Source: an uncultured Prevotella sp.
Lineage (GTDB): Bacteria; Bacteroidota; Bacteroidia; Bacteroidales; Bacteroidaceae
Direction of reading: 5' to 3'
DNA: 42,412 bases
Assembly (NCBI GenBank): GCA_905210845.1
Contig: CAJLYG010000005.1
Location: forward strand, 1-42,412
The notes below the pieces were generated by a model. That model did no database searches and was not told the DNA's origin. It saw only the letters and a list, made by a program, of their open reading frames with translations. Both the position numbers and the translations under genes were made by a program. Shown here one piece after another: positions 19,187 through 28,766 of this stretch; position 1 is the stretch's first letter; every line of letters begins with the position of its first letter.

Positions 19187-19366
19187 ACCGAAAAATAGGG
19201 TTTTAAAAAAGCTGGGAAATCATCAGAAATGGTGAGAAAAAGGGAACCGTAGTAGGTTGTATGCTGATATCATTGCACAAAATCGACCGATGATCAAGGA
19301 GAAGACCATCTCTATAAAATATTTCCCAGTCCTCCTACGTTAGAAGAATAGTAAAAAAGGATTTCT

Positions 19367-20617
19367 ATGGATCAAGTAAATCAAGATAACACGCAAGTCA
19401 ATCAGAATGTAGTGAAGAACCGGCGGCAGCTCGTGCTTTGGATAGGAGCCCTTGTCGTGGGCACTGTGCTCGGTATGTTGGGGCAGCAGGGTCTCAACGC
19501 ACTGATGACGTTCATCGCCACTATATACACCCGCCTGTTCCAGTTCCTCGCTGTGCCCACCATCGTGTTGGCTATCACAACTACGTTGGCTTCCATCGGT
19601 ACACAGAAGGATACTGGGCGCATCTTCCGCCATGCCGTGACCTATACGCTGCTCACCACCATCGCTGCCGCAGCCGTGGGTCTCATCCTCTACCTGCTCA
19701 TCCGCCCTGGCAACCTACCCGCCCAGATGGTTGCGGGAGGGCAAGTGTCCATCCCCAAGACATTAGGTGGAGAGACTTATTATGACCATATTCTTTCGGT
19801 GATACCCAACAATCTCGTACAGCCTTTCTTAGAGGCTAATGTGCTCTCGCTGCTGCTCGTAGCTGCTGCTGTGGGCATTGCTCTGTCGAAGATGCCGGCA
19901 AGTCCTCGTCGCGACACGGTGATGAATCTGCTGTTAGGCTTGCAAGACATTCTCTTTATGCTCATCCGTGCCCTCATCTGGGCCCTGCCTTTAGGCATCC
20001 TTGCCTTTGCTGCGCAGCTCAGCGCACAGGTGTCAGCGGGGGTTGTAGCCAACTCGTTAGGTCGTTATGTGGCGGTTATCCTTGGAGGCAACGTCCTGCA
20101 GTTCTTTGTCATCCTTCCGTTCTTCCTCCTGATCCGGGGCATCAACCCCGTGCGTCACTTCGGTCGTATGCTGCCTGCCGTGCTGATGGCATTCTTCACC
20201 AAGAGTTCGGCGGCCACACTGCCCGTGACCATGGATACAGCGGAAAAGCGTGCAGGTGTATCCCCAAAGGTTTCACGCTTTGTGCTGCCTATCTGCACCA
20301 CCATCAACATGAATGGTTGCGCAGCTTTCATCCTCGTCACCTCCCTCTTCGTGATGCAAAACGGCGGAACCCATCTCACCTTGTCGATGATGCTGCTGTG
20401 GCTTCTTATTGCCGTGGTCTCTGCCATTGGTAATGCCGGTGTACCCATGGGCTGCTACTTCCTTACACTCTCGCTGATGACAGGACAGGGTGCTCCCGTA
20501 GGCATCATGGGCATCATCCTACCGATCTATACGATTATCGACATGGTAGAGACTGCGGAAAATGTGTGGTCGGATTCCTGTGTGGCAGCAATGACTGACA
20601 AAGACCTGAAGCGTTAA
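19367..20617 (+). CDS. DctA/GltP-fold dicarboxylate/amino-acid:cation symporter
   Basis: Inner-membrane secondary transporter of the DAACS family, 416 residues, with a charged cytoplasmic N-terminus and multiple hydrophobic segments. The re-entrant serine motif KSSAATLPVTM (about 279-289) and NMNGCAAF (about 314-321) match the GltPh SSSGTLPVTM and NMDGT regions, and GNAGVPMG (355-362) is hairpin 2. In the last helix, IIDMVETAENVWSD, the Asp and Asn at the GltPh D394 and N401 positions are kept. Glu stands where GltPh has the substrate-binding Arg397, so glutamate or aspartate is an unlikely substrate. It is a single gene, divergent from the chelatase operon and convergent with the GH2 gene. 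The substrate is unknown. Confidence 0.9.
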   Translation: MDQVNQDNTQVNQNVVKNRRQLVLWIGALVVGTVLGMLGQQGLNALMTFIATIYTRLFQFLAVPTIVLAITTTLASIGTQKDTGRIFRHAVTYTLLTTIAAAAVGLILYLLIRPGNLPAQMVAGGQVSIPKTLGGETYYDHILSVIPNNLVQPFLEANVLSLLLVAAAVGIALSKMPASPRRDTVMNLLLGLQDILFMLIRALIWALPLGILAFAAQLSAQVSAGVVANSLGRYVAVILGGNVLQFFVILPFFLLIRGINPVRHFGRMLPAVLMAFFTKSSAATLPVTMDTAEKRAGVSPKVSRFVLPICTTINMNGCAAFILVTSLFVMQNGGTHLTLSMMLLWLLIAVVSAIGNAGVPMGCYFLTLSLMTGQGAPVGIMGIILPIYTIIDMVETAENVWSDSCVAAMTDKDLKR

Positions 20618-20689
20618 GAGAGAAAGCGTCAATCATTCGCTAACAGAACGCTTCCAATGGCTTGATACTGTATTCCATTCCATCAATGC

Positions 20690-20719
20690 GATCACCACAG
20701 ACCGAGGCCTGTGGTGATC
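20690..20719. terminator. Bidirectional hairpin terminator
   Basis: An 11-base perfect stem, GATCACCACAG (20690-20700) pairing with CTGTGGTGATC (20709-20719), has an 8-base loop. It lies in the 110-base gap between the convergent symporter and GH2 genes, so it probably ends both transcripts. Confidence 0.7.
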
Positions 20720-20727
20720 ACTTAATC

Positions 20728-23520
20728 TTATCTGTTGGTCGGAGGAGATACATTTAAAAAGAGTTGTTGTAATGTATCTATCTCGACAGATACAGCCGGC
20801 TTAAAGTCGGTACTCGACATATAATCTATCAGGCTCTTACGGAGTTGACGTGCTGATGTCCGTTTATCCAGACCATTCATCAAGTCTGCACCAGAAACGA
20901 CCATGGATCCCTTGCCAACCTTTACCTCGAAAACCATTGCCAAGGGGCGAGCCGTGAACCAATCATCAATGATGCGGACGATCGGACGAATATCCTTGGA
21001 AATCTTGTCATAGCGGATCGCATCGGAAAGGCTCATTGCATCCTGCCACTGGTAATCGCTGTGATACGTAGTCGGGAACTCTCTGAAGGCAGGATGCTTG
21101 GGATCACAGAGAATGCCTAAGGTATGTGGCGGACAATGATTTGTCCATAAGGTGTTCCAGAAAATACTGGAGAAGCCAACTGCCACGTCTCCGCCATATT
21201 CCTTGCTTACCCTGCCACGACCTAACGACAGCAATACTTTACCTCCTTGACGCAATACCCGTATGGCATGTGTATCAAGGGTGTCTGTGACTAAGATGTC
21301 TCGTCTCGTCTGGACTTCATGTTGGGGGTACACCCAGAAATTCCAGTCATTGCTCCTGCCATTAACGGTCACCTCAAGATTCAGTTGCTGTGGAGTGGTC
21401 ACGAAGTCTAAAGGGAATTCGATGTTGCCCATCTTCTGGCAATTCCCGATTGTGATGTCCTTGGGATCCAACTTACCTGACTTCAGGAGGTTGCCAGCTT
21501 GGTCTTCTACTCCCCAGATCACCTGTGCTCCGCGGATGGGTTCTTGGTAATCGGCAACCTCAACACTTGCACGGAAGACCTCGTCGTTGTTGTAGACTAA
21601 TTTGTCCATTCTTGCCAAGGGGACAAGGCTATTGCAGAACCGACTGTATTCCTTACTGGTAACATACCCTTTGTCATCCCAAAAGACATCCACGACACCC
21701 GTTAGGGCAGTACCCTGTCCAGGGAAATCATTTAATCCCAATAGCTCGAACCCTCCGAAGTCCTTGGTCCGTAATGCTGCTTCGATATCAGCCTTGTAGC
21801 AAAGTACTTGCAATTTACCAGAAGCTAACAGAAAACTGTCAGCATACTGAAGCAGGTGATTGTCGCGGAGGCGATCCTGGAATATCTCGAAGTTATGTGC
21901 CTTGAAAGCACCTGTATATTTTTTGATTTCCTCGAACCGGGGATAGACACACCATTGACCGATCTCATGGCTGATGATAGGCTGGTGGAACTTTGATACG
22001 TACCCTGACCAGTCATACCGTGTGGAGGGCTCCTGTGCGTTAATGATACTTTTTAGTCCTGCGCCCCAAAGTTGGATACGAGGATTTGCGTCACTCAGCC
22101 AGTCGCTTTCCTCGATATTGGGCCAGCCTGCGGCTGTTGTATAGATCCTGCGGTTGTCCTTTGCTTTCCAATAAGTAACGAACTTCCGAAGATAAGAAGT
22201 ACAATTCTTCCCAGCCGGTTCGTTGCCATAAGACATCATGCAGAAAGACGGGTGGTTACCATAAGCCTTCACGATGGCTTCCGATTCTTGGTAGATAAAA
22301 TCGTCGATGGGTTTCCCATCCCCTAATGTCGTTGACTGGTTCGCCCAAGAAGAACATTCGACATAGCAATAGATCCCCATCTCGTCAGCTACCTCGAAGG
22401 CGATATCCGGTGGGCACCAGGAATGGAACCTCACATGGTTGAGTCCATAATTTTTGTAAACACTAAAAACACGTTGCCAATAGGACTTGTCAAAAGAAGG
22501 GTATCCAGTGAGGGGGAACGTGCAGCAATCCACGTTTCCGCGCATGAAAACGGGATGCCCGTTCAGGGTAAGCGTGCCATCCTGATGCCCCCATTCACGA
22601 CAGCCGTAGGTAATCATCCGCTCGTCCCGTTCCTTATTTACAGACACTGCTACGCTCAGCTTGTAGAGGTTTGGATGGAATTCATCCCAGTATTCCACTC
22701 CCTCTGGAATGGCTATGGTCTTCTCGATATGATTGTTCCCAGGAGATAGAACTTGTTGGAAATGTTGGTCGCCGATTTGTAGATCTGCATTCTTTACCTT
22801 TTTCCCGGCATTTGTCACATTCATCTTTACCGTGATGGTATGGGCTGAGAGCAAAGGGTAGACATCTATCCGATCGAAACATACCCGAGGATAGACATTC
22901 AGGCTGATATTCCCAACGATACCATTCCAAAGTCCCTGTGTATTGTCACTGATGCTGTGTCCATTCTCACCAGGGTCAATATCCTTGATCCGATTATCCA
23001 CAAGAATACTTAACGTATGCCGACCGGGCGTGAGATAAGAAGAAAGGTCATACTCCTGGGGTGCACATAGACGGTTGTTCGATCCCACCTTTGTGCCATC
23101 CACATATACCACAGATTCCCAGTGGGCACGCTCCATATTCAGCTTGATGGTCTGATTCTTCCAAGACTTGGGGATCTCAATTACCCGTTGGTACCAGGCA
23201 GGACCTACATAGTATTTCTCAGGTTGCAGGATAAACGGCACCTTGATATTTCCCGGTTGGCGATACTTGGCATAGAACGTCCCATGATAATAAGGATTGC
23301 GCTCATCAATTTCCATCATCCAAGGAGTCTGAAGTGAAATCTCATCCCCTTTGCCATTGGTCAGCATCGAACCTGGTAATCGAATTGAGTCATCAAACTG
23401 GGCGGGTATCTCCTCACCGCCTTCATGAAATAGCCAGCGGCCACTCAGGTCTATGGATTTCTGCGCATGGATACTGATGAATAACCAGCATAAAGATAAT
23501 GTCAATGCGATTCTTTTCAT
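20728..23520 (-). CDS. Secreted GH2-family glycoside hydrolase (beta-galactosidase-like)
   Basis: Retaining exo-glycosidase of family GH2, 930 residues, with a signal peptide ending at IHAQ (residue 20). The N-terminal jelly-roll sugar-binding domain (SIDLSGRWLF...WYQRVIEIPKSW, about 21-215) is followed by an immunoglobulin-like domain. The TIM barrel begins near LNGHPVFMRGNVDCC. The acid/base is Glu434 in MMSYGNEPAG and the likely nucleophile is Glu519 in ISHEIGQW. The segment FGGFELLGLNDFPGQGTA is typical of a Bacteroidota GH2 subgroup whose members need not be true beta-galactosidases, so specificity stays open (beta-galactoside, beta-glucuronide or arabinopyranoside are possible). It is a monocistronic minus-strand gene with its own promoter, divergent from the GH95-like genes. 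Confidence 0.9.
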   Translation of the reverse strand: MKRIALTLSLCWLFISIHAQKSIDLSGRWLFHEGGEEIPAQFDDSIRLPGSMLTNGKGDEISLQTPWMMEIDERNPYYHGTFYAKYRQPGNIKVPFILQPEKYYVGPAWYQRVIEIPKSWKNQTIKLNMERAHWESVVYVDGTKVGSNNRLCAPQEYDLSSYLTPGRHTLSILVDNRIKDIDPGENGHSISDNTQGLWNGIVGNISLNVYPRVCFDRIDVYPLLSAHTITVKMNVTNAGKKVKNADLQIGDQHFQQVLSPGNNHIEKTIAIPEGVEYWDEFHPNLYKLSVAVSVNKERDERMITYGCREWGHQDGTLTLNGHPVFMRGNVDCCTFPLTGYPSFDKSYWQRVFSVYKNYGLNHVRFHSWCPPDIAFEVADEMGIYCYVECSSWANQSTTLGDGKPIDDFIYQESEAIVKAYGNHPSFCMMSYGNEPAGKNCTSYLRKFVTYWKAKDNRRIYTTAAGWPNIEESDWLSDANPRIQLWGAGLKSIINAQEPSTRYDWSGYVSKFHQPIISHEIGQWCVYPRFEEIKKYTGAFKAHNFEIFQDRLRDNHLLQYADSFLLASGKLQVLCYKADIEAALRTKDFGGFELLGLNDFPGQGTALTGVVDVFWDDKGYVTSKEYSRFCNSLVPLARMDKLVYNNDEVFRASVEVADYQEPIRGAQVIWGVEDQAGNLLKSGKLDPKDITIGNCQKMGNIEFPLDFVTTPQQLNLEVTVNGRSNDWNFWVYPQHEVQTRRDILVTDTLDTHAIRVLRQGGKVLLSLGRGRVSKEYGGDVAVGFSSIFWNTLWTNHCPPHTLGILCDPKHPAFREFPTTYHSDYQWQDAMSLSDAIRYDKISKDIRPIVRIIDDWFTARPLAMVFEVKVGKGSMVVSGADLMNGLDKRTSARQLRKSLIDYMSSTDFKPAVSVEIDTLQQLFLNVSPPTNR

Positions 23521-23544
23521 TTAGTCAGAATTTTAAATCCACTG

Positions 23545-23575
23545 CAAAGTTATAGAGAAAAATCCCTCGTAACAA
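23545..23575 (-). promoter_or_regulatory. Bacteroidetes-type promoter of the GH2 gene
   Basis: On the minus strand, TAACTTTG (23545-23552) is a full -7 match, with TTG (23573-23575) 20 bases upstream. The -7 element is 25 bases before the ATG. The rest of the divergent gap (23576-23926) is A+T-rich, and I could not place a convincing plus-strand promoter in it. Confidence 0.7.
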
Positions 23576-23926
23576 TAGACAAACTTAAAAGAAAAGATGG
23601 ACAAAATGATTGAGAGGCATGGAGGCACTGTAGTTTAGGAATGATTCTATGGAGATTCTTTTATGATGCATGTGGTGACGATTGATTTTCCCGAAATGGT
23701 AAAAAAACAGAGGTTGTAATGAAAGAAGGCTTTTTACCATTTATTAATCATGCAATAGTATAAATAATGAATTAATAATTGATTGCTGTTTCTTGTGTGC
23801 GTAAACGAAAGAAAAATATAGATTTCGCGTAAAAAAGCGCATTAAATATTTGGGAGTTAAAATAACATTTTCTATATTTAAGGGCGTTAATAACATTAAA
23901 ATTAAACCTTAATAAAGATTTTTGTG

Positions 23927-24007
23927 ATGAAAAGAAACGTGAGCCTATTGATGCTAACAATGATTTTAGGGGGGGTATTTCCGGATCGGCAAATTCGCCT
24001 AATTTAG
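23927..24007 (+). other. Out-of-frame signal peptide of the first GH95-like gene
   Basis: An ATG at 23927 encodes MKRNVSLLMLTMILGG, a good signal peptide, and then runs into a stop at 24005-24007. The GH95-like frame is different and stays open upstream through this region without a start or signal of its own. Adding one G (or removing two) in the G run at 23969-23975 joins the signal peptide to ISGSANSPNLGISE and on into the enzyme. So the true 5' end of the gene is here, broken by a frameshift. Confidence 0.75.
23969..23975 (+). repeat. Run of seven G at the frameshift point
   Basis: Seven consecutive G residues lie inside the signal-peptide coding sequence, exactly where the reading frame must change to join signal peptide and enzyme. 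With eight G the gene is intact; with seven it is off. This could be a slipped-strand phase-variation tract, a fixed mutation or a sequencing error. Confidence 0.7.
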
Positions 24008-24036
24008 GAATTAGTGAATGTAGAGAAAAGAATCCG

Positions 24037-26253
24037 TTGCAAAATGTACTTCTTCCCACAAGTAATTCTTTGGAAGAGAGGTCAATTAGTGATTTGTCTT
24101 TTGATTCGCTATCTAAGAAGTGGGATGAAGGCATACCATTGGGAAATGGAGTCGTTGGAGCTGTATTATGGCAAAAAGATGGAAATTTGCGGTTTTCTCT
24201 GGATAGGACTGATTTATGGGATTTACGTCCTATGCCATATTTTGATGATCCTCAGTATACCTTTGAATGGGTCAAGGAACATATACGTGCCAAAAATTAT
24301 AAGCCGGTACAAGAGCATTTTGATAAACCGTATGATCAATTAGCAGCTCCTTCAAAAATTCCAGGAGCAGCTTTGGAATTTTCTTTAAAATCTCTGGGGG
24401 CTCCTACAAAAGTTCGTCTGCTTTTAAAAACTGCTGTTTGTGAAATGAAATGGGATCATGGCGCTACTTTGAAAACTTTTGTATCTGCGACAAAACCTAT
24501 TGGATGGTTTTTGTTTGAAAACGTTCCTTCATCCTTTGTGCCTCGAATCATTATGCCTCAATATGAAAAAGATAAAGCAGAAAAGAATAGCGGACCTGCA
24601 GGAGGACAGGATATCGTTAAGTTAGGCTATTCACAAGGTTCTGTTCGAGTGGAAGCAAATTCTTTAGTTTATCGTCAGAAAGGCTATGGAGGATTTGTTT
24701 ATGAGGTAGCTGTGAAGTGGAAAAGATTTGGTAAAAGTCTTTATGGTATTTGGAGTATTAGCTCTTCTTTGTCAAAGGATAATGCAGAGCAAGATGCCAT
24801 TTCCGCTTTAAAACGTGGCTTCGGCATAGATTTTAATGAACATTTGAAATTTTGGAGGAACTATTGGGCAGCATCTACGGTATCTCTGCCAGACCAAGAG
24901 CTACAAAAACAATATGATAACGATATGTATAAGTTGGGTTCTGTGACAAGATCTTATGGATATCCTATTTCTCTACAATCTGTATGGACGGCCGACAATG
25001 GACATTTGCCACCTTGGAAAGGGGATTTCCATCATGATATGAATACAGAAATGAGTTATTGGTCAGCGTTCGAAGGTAATCATCTCAAAGAGGCTATGGG
25101 ATTTGTAAATACATTATGGAATCAACAAGATGTATATAAGAAATATACCCAGCAATATTTTGGTAAAGGTGGGATGAATATTCCTGGTGTTTGTTCCCTC
25201 ACTGGCGAGCCATTGGGAGGATGGATTCAATATGCAATGTCTCAAACTATAGGTGCATGGCTCGCACAGCAATTCTACTTGCAATGGAAATATTCATCTG
25301 ATGATGTGTTCTTAAAAACGCGAGCTTATCCTTTTATGAAGGAAGTCGCAACCTTCTTAGAGCAGCAAACATGCGTTAATCCTGATGGAAGACGTACTTT
25401 TGAATTTAGTTCGAGCCCAGCCACACATAGAAATGAATTAGAAGCCTGGTTCCCTAAGTTCACTAATTATGATTTGGCATTAACGAAATTTGCTTTTTCT
25501 GCATCATCAGAAATGGCAAACAAATTATCCTTAAAGAATGAAGCTAAACATTGGAAGTCTTTAGAAAATCAGTTGCCAAATTTTATTTTAGATGAAGATA
25601 GTGCTTTAATAGTTGCAGAAGGGTGTTCGGATTTTTCTTATTATCATTTCTCAACTGCCTTAGCAATATGTCCGTTAGGTTTAATAAATTGGTCGGATGG
25701 TCCCCAATCTCAGAAAATAATACGCTCAACACTTGATAAATGTTGGAAGGCGGGCACGAAAAGATGGTGGGGCGCGACTTTTGCGTGGATGGCTAATTTG
25801 GAAGCTTTAGCCAGAAATGGAGATAAAGCTTATGAGGCATTAAAGACTTTTACCAAGTGTTTTGTTTCTCCAAATACGTTCCATTTAGATGGTGATCAAA
25901 GTGGCACGGGTGTCTCTGACTATACAGACCGTTCTTTTACTTTAGAAGGTAATTTCGCATTTGCGTCTGCTATTCATAAAATGTTGATGCAAAGTCATAA
26001 CGGAACAGTATATATATTCCCAGCAATTCCTTCTTCGTGGTCAAATGTTTCGTTTCGGAATTTGCGAGCAGAAGGTGCCTTCTTGATTTCGGCAGAGATG
26101 CGAGATCGGCGTATAGTGGATTTACAGGTATATTCTGAGAAGGGGGGAGCTTTTTCTATTGCATCTCCAGTTACAGGGAAAGTATTCAAATATATGATGA
26201 AGCGTGGAGAATCTAAGTCATTGATAGACATCTGTTCCTCCAAGTCCAATTAG
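24037..26253 (+). CDS. GH95-like putative glycoside hydrolase, paralog 1 (signal peptide out of frame)
   Basis: First of three tandem paralogs. The open frame is in phase from upstream, but its only nearby starts are weak (TTG at 24037); the real start is probably the frameshifted ATG at 23927. The N-terminus has the GH95-like WDEGIPLGNGVVGAVLW and LDRTDLWDLRPM. The (alpha/alpha)6 core has PPWKGDFHHDMNTEMSYWSA, and the C-terminus has FTLEGNFAFASAIHKMLMQS and FPAIPSSW. Compared with GH95 (NINTEMNYW, DGNFG), it has D-x-N (about residue 334) and E-G-N-F (about 637). Unlike copies 2 and 3, the HRH motif is changed to YYHFSTAL. GH95 enzymes remove alpha-L-fucose or alpha-L-galactose; the activity of this variant is unknown. 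It may be decaying, or switched by the G run. Confidence 0.75.
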   Translation: MQNVLLPTSNSLEERSISDLSFDSLSKKWDEGIPLGNGVVGAVLWQKDGNLRFSLDRTDLWDLRPMPYFDDPQYTFEWVKEHIRAKNYKPVQEHFDKPYDQLAAPSKIPGAALEFSLKSLGAPTKVRLLLKTAVCEMKWDHGATLKTFVSATKPIGWFLFENVPSSFVPRIIMPQYEKDKAEKNSGPAGGQDIVKLGYSQGSVRVEANSLVYRQKGYGGFVYEVAVKWKRFGKSLYGIWSISSSLSKDNAEQDAISALKRGFGIDFNEHLKFWRNYWAASTVSLPDQELQKQYDNDMYKLGSVTRSYGYPISLQSVWTADNGHLPPWKGDFHHDMNTEMSYWSAFEGNHLKEAMGFVNTLWNQQDVYKKYTQQYFGKGGMNIPGVCSLTGEPLGGWIQYAMSQTIGAWLAQQFYLQWKYSSDDVFLKTRAYPFMKEVATFLEQQTCVNPDGRRTFEFSSSPATHRNELEAWFPKFTNYDLALTKFAFSASSEMANKLSLKNEAKHWKSLENQLPNFILDEDSALIVAEGCSDFSYYHFSTALAICPLGLINWSDGPQSQKIIRSTLDKCWKAGTKRWWGATFAWMANLEALARNGDKAYEALKTFTKCFVSPNTFHLDGDQSGTGVSDYTDRSFTLEGNFAFASAIHKMLMQSHNGTVYIFPAIPSSWSNVSFRNLRAEGAFLISAEMRDRRIVDLQVYSEKGGAFSIASPVTGKVFKYMMKRGESKSLIDICSSKSN

Positions 26254-26458
26254 TTAAAAGAAAAAGTATAATTAGGAATTGCAAAATATATAAAAAATTA
26301 TCTGAAAGTTTTATAGGGCTTTTGCGTTGTGATGAATAAGCTATAATCATTGCTCGCTTCAAACTTATTAATCGTATTTACAGTGAGTTGGGATAAAAAT
26401 AAAATCCTAGCTAGAGATCATCTAACATATATATTCTCTAATCATCAACTTAAAAAAC

Positions 26459-28681
26459 ATGAAAAAAGTTTTATTGTTAGTCTGCTGCATCTGCTTGTCT
26501 TCCTTTCAAGTTTTGCATGCAAACAAGCCATCAAAAAAAAGTGATTTAATCTTTAGTCATTTTGCTAAAAACTGGGATGAAGGCATCCCTTTAGGGAATG
26601 GGGTCGTAGGGGCACTCATTTGGCAGAAGAATGCAAAATTGCGTTTTGCTTTAGACAGAACGGATTTATGGGATTTGCGTCCAATGCATTACTTTGATGA
26701 CCCAACCTACAACTTTGAGTGGGTTAAGCAACATATTCGAGCCAAAGATTATAAACCTGTTCAAGATCATTTTGATGCCCCTTATGAGGCTAATGCTGCG
26801 CCAGCGAAAATACCAGGTGCTGCATTAGAATTTCCTCTTTCATTATTAGGTTCACCTACAGAAGTCAGATTGTTGTTAGGGGATGCTGTTTGCCAAGTGA
26901 CATGGAAGAATGGTGCTTCCTTACGCACTTTTGTTTCGGCAACAAGACCTATAGGTTGGTTTGTTTTTAAAAAAGTGCCATCCTCTTTTGTTCCAGAAAT
27001 AATCATGCCAGTCTATGAAAAGACTAAAGCGGATAAAAGGCAGGGGCCTTCTGGTGGACAAGATGTCGCGCAATTAGGCTATCCACAAGGTAGCTTGAAG
27101 AAAACCGGTAATATGATAGTTTATCACCAGCCAGGTTATAATGGCTTCAGTTATGAAGTGGCAGTTACATGGAAGCGTACCGCTGATGGCATATGTGGCG
27201 TTTGGAGTATCAGTACAACTTTGTCTAAAGACCAAGCTAAAAGGGATGTTCTCAATGCAATGAAAAGAGGGATGGATTCCGATTTTAAAGAACATTTAGG
27301 TTTTTGGAATAAGTATTGGGGGGCATCCTCAGTTAGTGTGCCAGATGATCTGTTACAAAAGGAATATGATAATGATATGTATAAATTTGGCGCATCAGCC
27401 CGTTCCTATGGCTATCCTGTACCCCTTCAGGCAGTATGGACTGCTGACAATGGACATCTTCCCCCATGGAAAGGAGATTACCATCATGATCTAAATACTC
27501 AGTTGAGTTATTGGCCTGCTTTCGAAGGTAACCATCTCTCAGAAAGCCAGGGCTTTGTCAATACATTGTGGAATCAACAGGATGCTTATAAAAAGTATAC
27601 TAAGCAATATTTCGGGAAAGAGGGATTAAACGTCCCTGGCGTTTGCTCTTTAACAGGAGAGCCTTTAGGTGGTTGGATCCAGTATGCAATGTCACAATCA
27701 ACAGGTGCATGGTTATCTCAATATTTCTATTGGCAATGGAAATTCTCTGCTGATGACAATTTTTTAAGAGCCCGTGCATATCCTTTTATAAAAGAAGTTG
27801 CAACCTTCTTAGAGCAACAGACAACAATAGGACCTGACGGTAAGCGCACGCTTGAATACAGTTCTAGTCCTGAAATGAATCGGAATTCGCTACAAGCGTG
27901 GTTCCCTAAGTTTACAAATTATGATTTATCCCTAACAAAGTTTGCTTTTAGGGCGTCTTCTGAGATGGCAAAGCATTTAGGATTAGACGAAGATTCACGC
28001 CATTGGAAATTAATGGAAAGTCAGCTTCCTGATTATTATATGACAAGTGATAGCGCATTAACAGTTGCTAAAGATTATCCAGATTTCACACATCGTCATT
28101 TTTCTAATGCAATGGCGATATTTCCTTTAGAACTGATCGATTGGAGTGATGGTCCTCAAGCGCAAAAAATTATTCGTTCGACATTGGATAAATCCTGGGA
28201 GGTTGGTACAAAAGGATGGTGGGGATTCACGTTCGTATGGATGGCCCATTTGGAGGCAAGAGCAAGAAATGGCGAGGCAGCTTGCAAAGCTCTAAGAACA
28301 TTTGCTCAGAATTTTGTTTCTCCAAACACTTTCTGCCTGAATGGAGATCAAAGTGGGAAGGGAATCTCTGACTATACAGATCGTGCCTTTACATTAGAGG
28401 GAAATTTTGCATTTGCGTCTGGCATTCAACAAATGTTGATGCAAAGTCAGCGAGGTGTGATAAAAATCTTTCCTGCTATCCCGGCCTCGTGGAAAAATGT
28501 ATCCTTCAAGAATTTACGTGCAGAAGGTGCTTTCTTAGTTTCTGCTGTCCTAAAGCAGGGGAAAGTTGTCTCTGCTAATATCTTTTCTGAGAAAGGAGGG
28601 CAAACGAAAGTTATTTCCCCTTCTTCAGGGAAAGTTATTACATTGAATATGAAACCTGGAGAGATGAGGGCAATCAAATAA
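26459..28681 (+). CDS. GH95-like putative glycoside hydrolase, paralog 2
   Basis: Second and apparently intact copy, 740 residues. The signal peptide (MKKVLLLVCCICLSSFQVLHA, residues 1-21) should send it to the periplasm. Motifs in order are WDEGIPLGNGVVGALIW (39-55), LDRTDLWDLRPM (65-76), PPWKGDYHHDLNTQLSYWPA (335-354) with Asp344 and Asn346 where GH95 has the catalytic Asn pair, EYSSSPE (466-472), HRHFSNAM (545-552), and FTLEGNFAFA (644-653) with Glu647 where GH95 has the general-acid Asp. By eye it is well over half identical to both neighbours. It lies 205 bases after copy 1, in a gap with no gene seen, and shortly before copy 3. The substrate is not known; a fucose- or galactose-type alpha-linkage is the first guess. 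Confidence 0.82.
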   Translation: MKKVLLLVCCICLSSFQVLHANKPSKKSDLIFSHFAKNWDEGIPLGNGVVGALIWQKNAKLRFALDRTDLWDLRPMHYFDDPTYNFEWVKQHIRAKDYKPVQDHFDAPYEANAAPAKIPGAALEFPLSLLGSPTEVRLLLGDAVCQVTWKNGASLRTFVSATRPIGWFVFKKVPSSFVPEIIMPVYEKTKADKRQGPSGGQDVAQLGYPQGSLKKTGNMIVYHQPGYNGFSYEVAVTWKRTADGICGVWSISTTLSKDQAKRDVLNAMKRGMDSDFKEHLGFWNKYWGASSVSVPDDLLQKEYDNDMYKFGASARSYGYPVPLQAVWTADNGHLPPWKGDYHHDLNTQLSYWPAFEGNHLSESQGFVNTLWNQQDAYKKYTKQYFGKEGLNVPGVCSLTGEPLGGWIQYAMSQSTGAWLSQYFYWQWKFSADDNFLRARAYPFIKEVATFLEQQTTIGPDGKRTLEYSSSPEMNRNSLQAWFPKFTNYDLSLTKFAFRASSEMAKHLGLDEDSRHWKLMESQLPDYYMTSDSALTVAKDYPDFTHRHFSNAMAIFPLELIDWSDGPQAQKIIRSTLDKSWEVGTKGWWGFTFVWMAHLEARARNGEAACKALRTFAQNFVSPNTFCLNGDQSGKGISDYTDRAFTLEGNFAFASGIQQMLMQSQRGVIKIFPAIPASWKNVSFKNLRAEGAFLVSAVLKQGKVVSANIFSEKGGQTKVISPSSGKVITLNMKPGEMRAIK

Positions 28682-28766
28682 GATCTATTAGCCATTTGTC
28701 CCTTTAACTCTTTTGACGGGGGCAATTTGGCTTTAGATGTATTTTCTGAATAATGCAATGTTTATT

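Noticed and set aside
19130..19366. Cobalamin riboswitch before the chelatase operon
   Set aside because: The leader after the consensus promoter is too short and no B12-box-like segment was seen.
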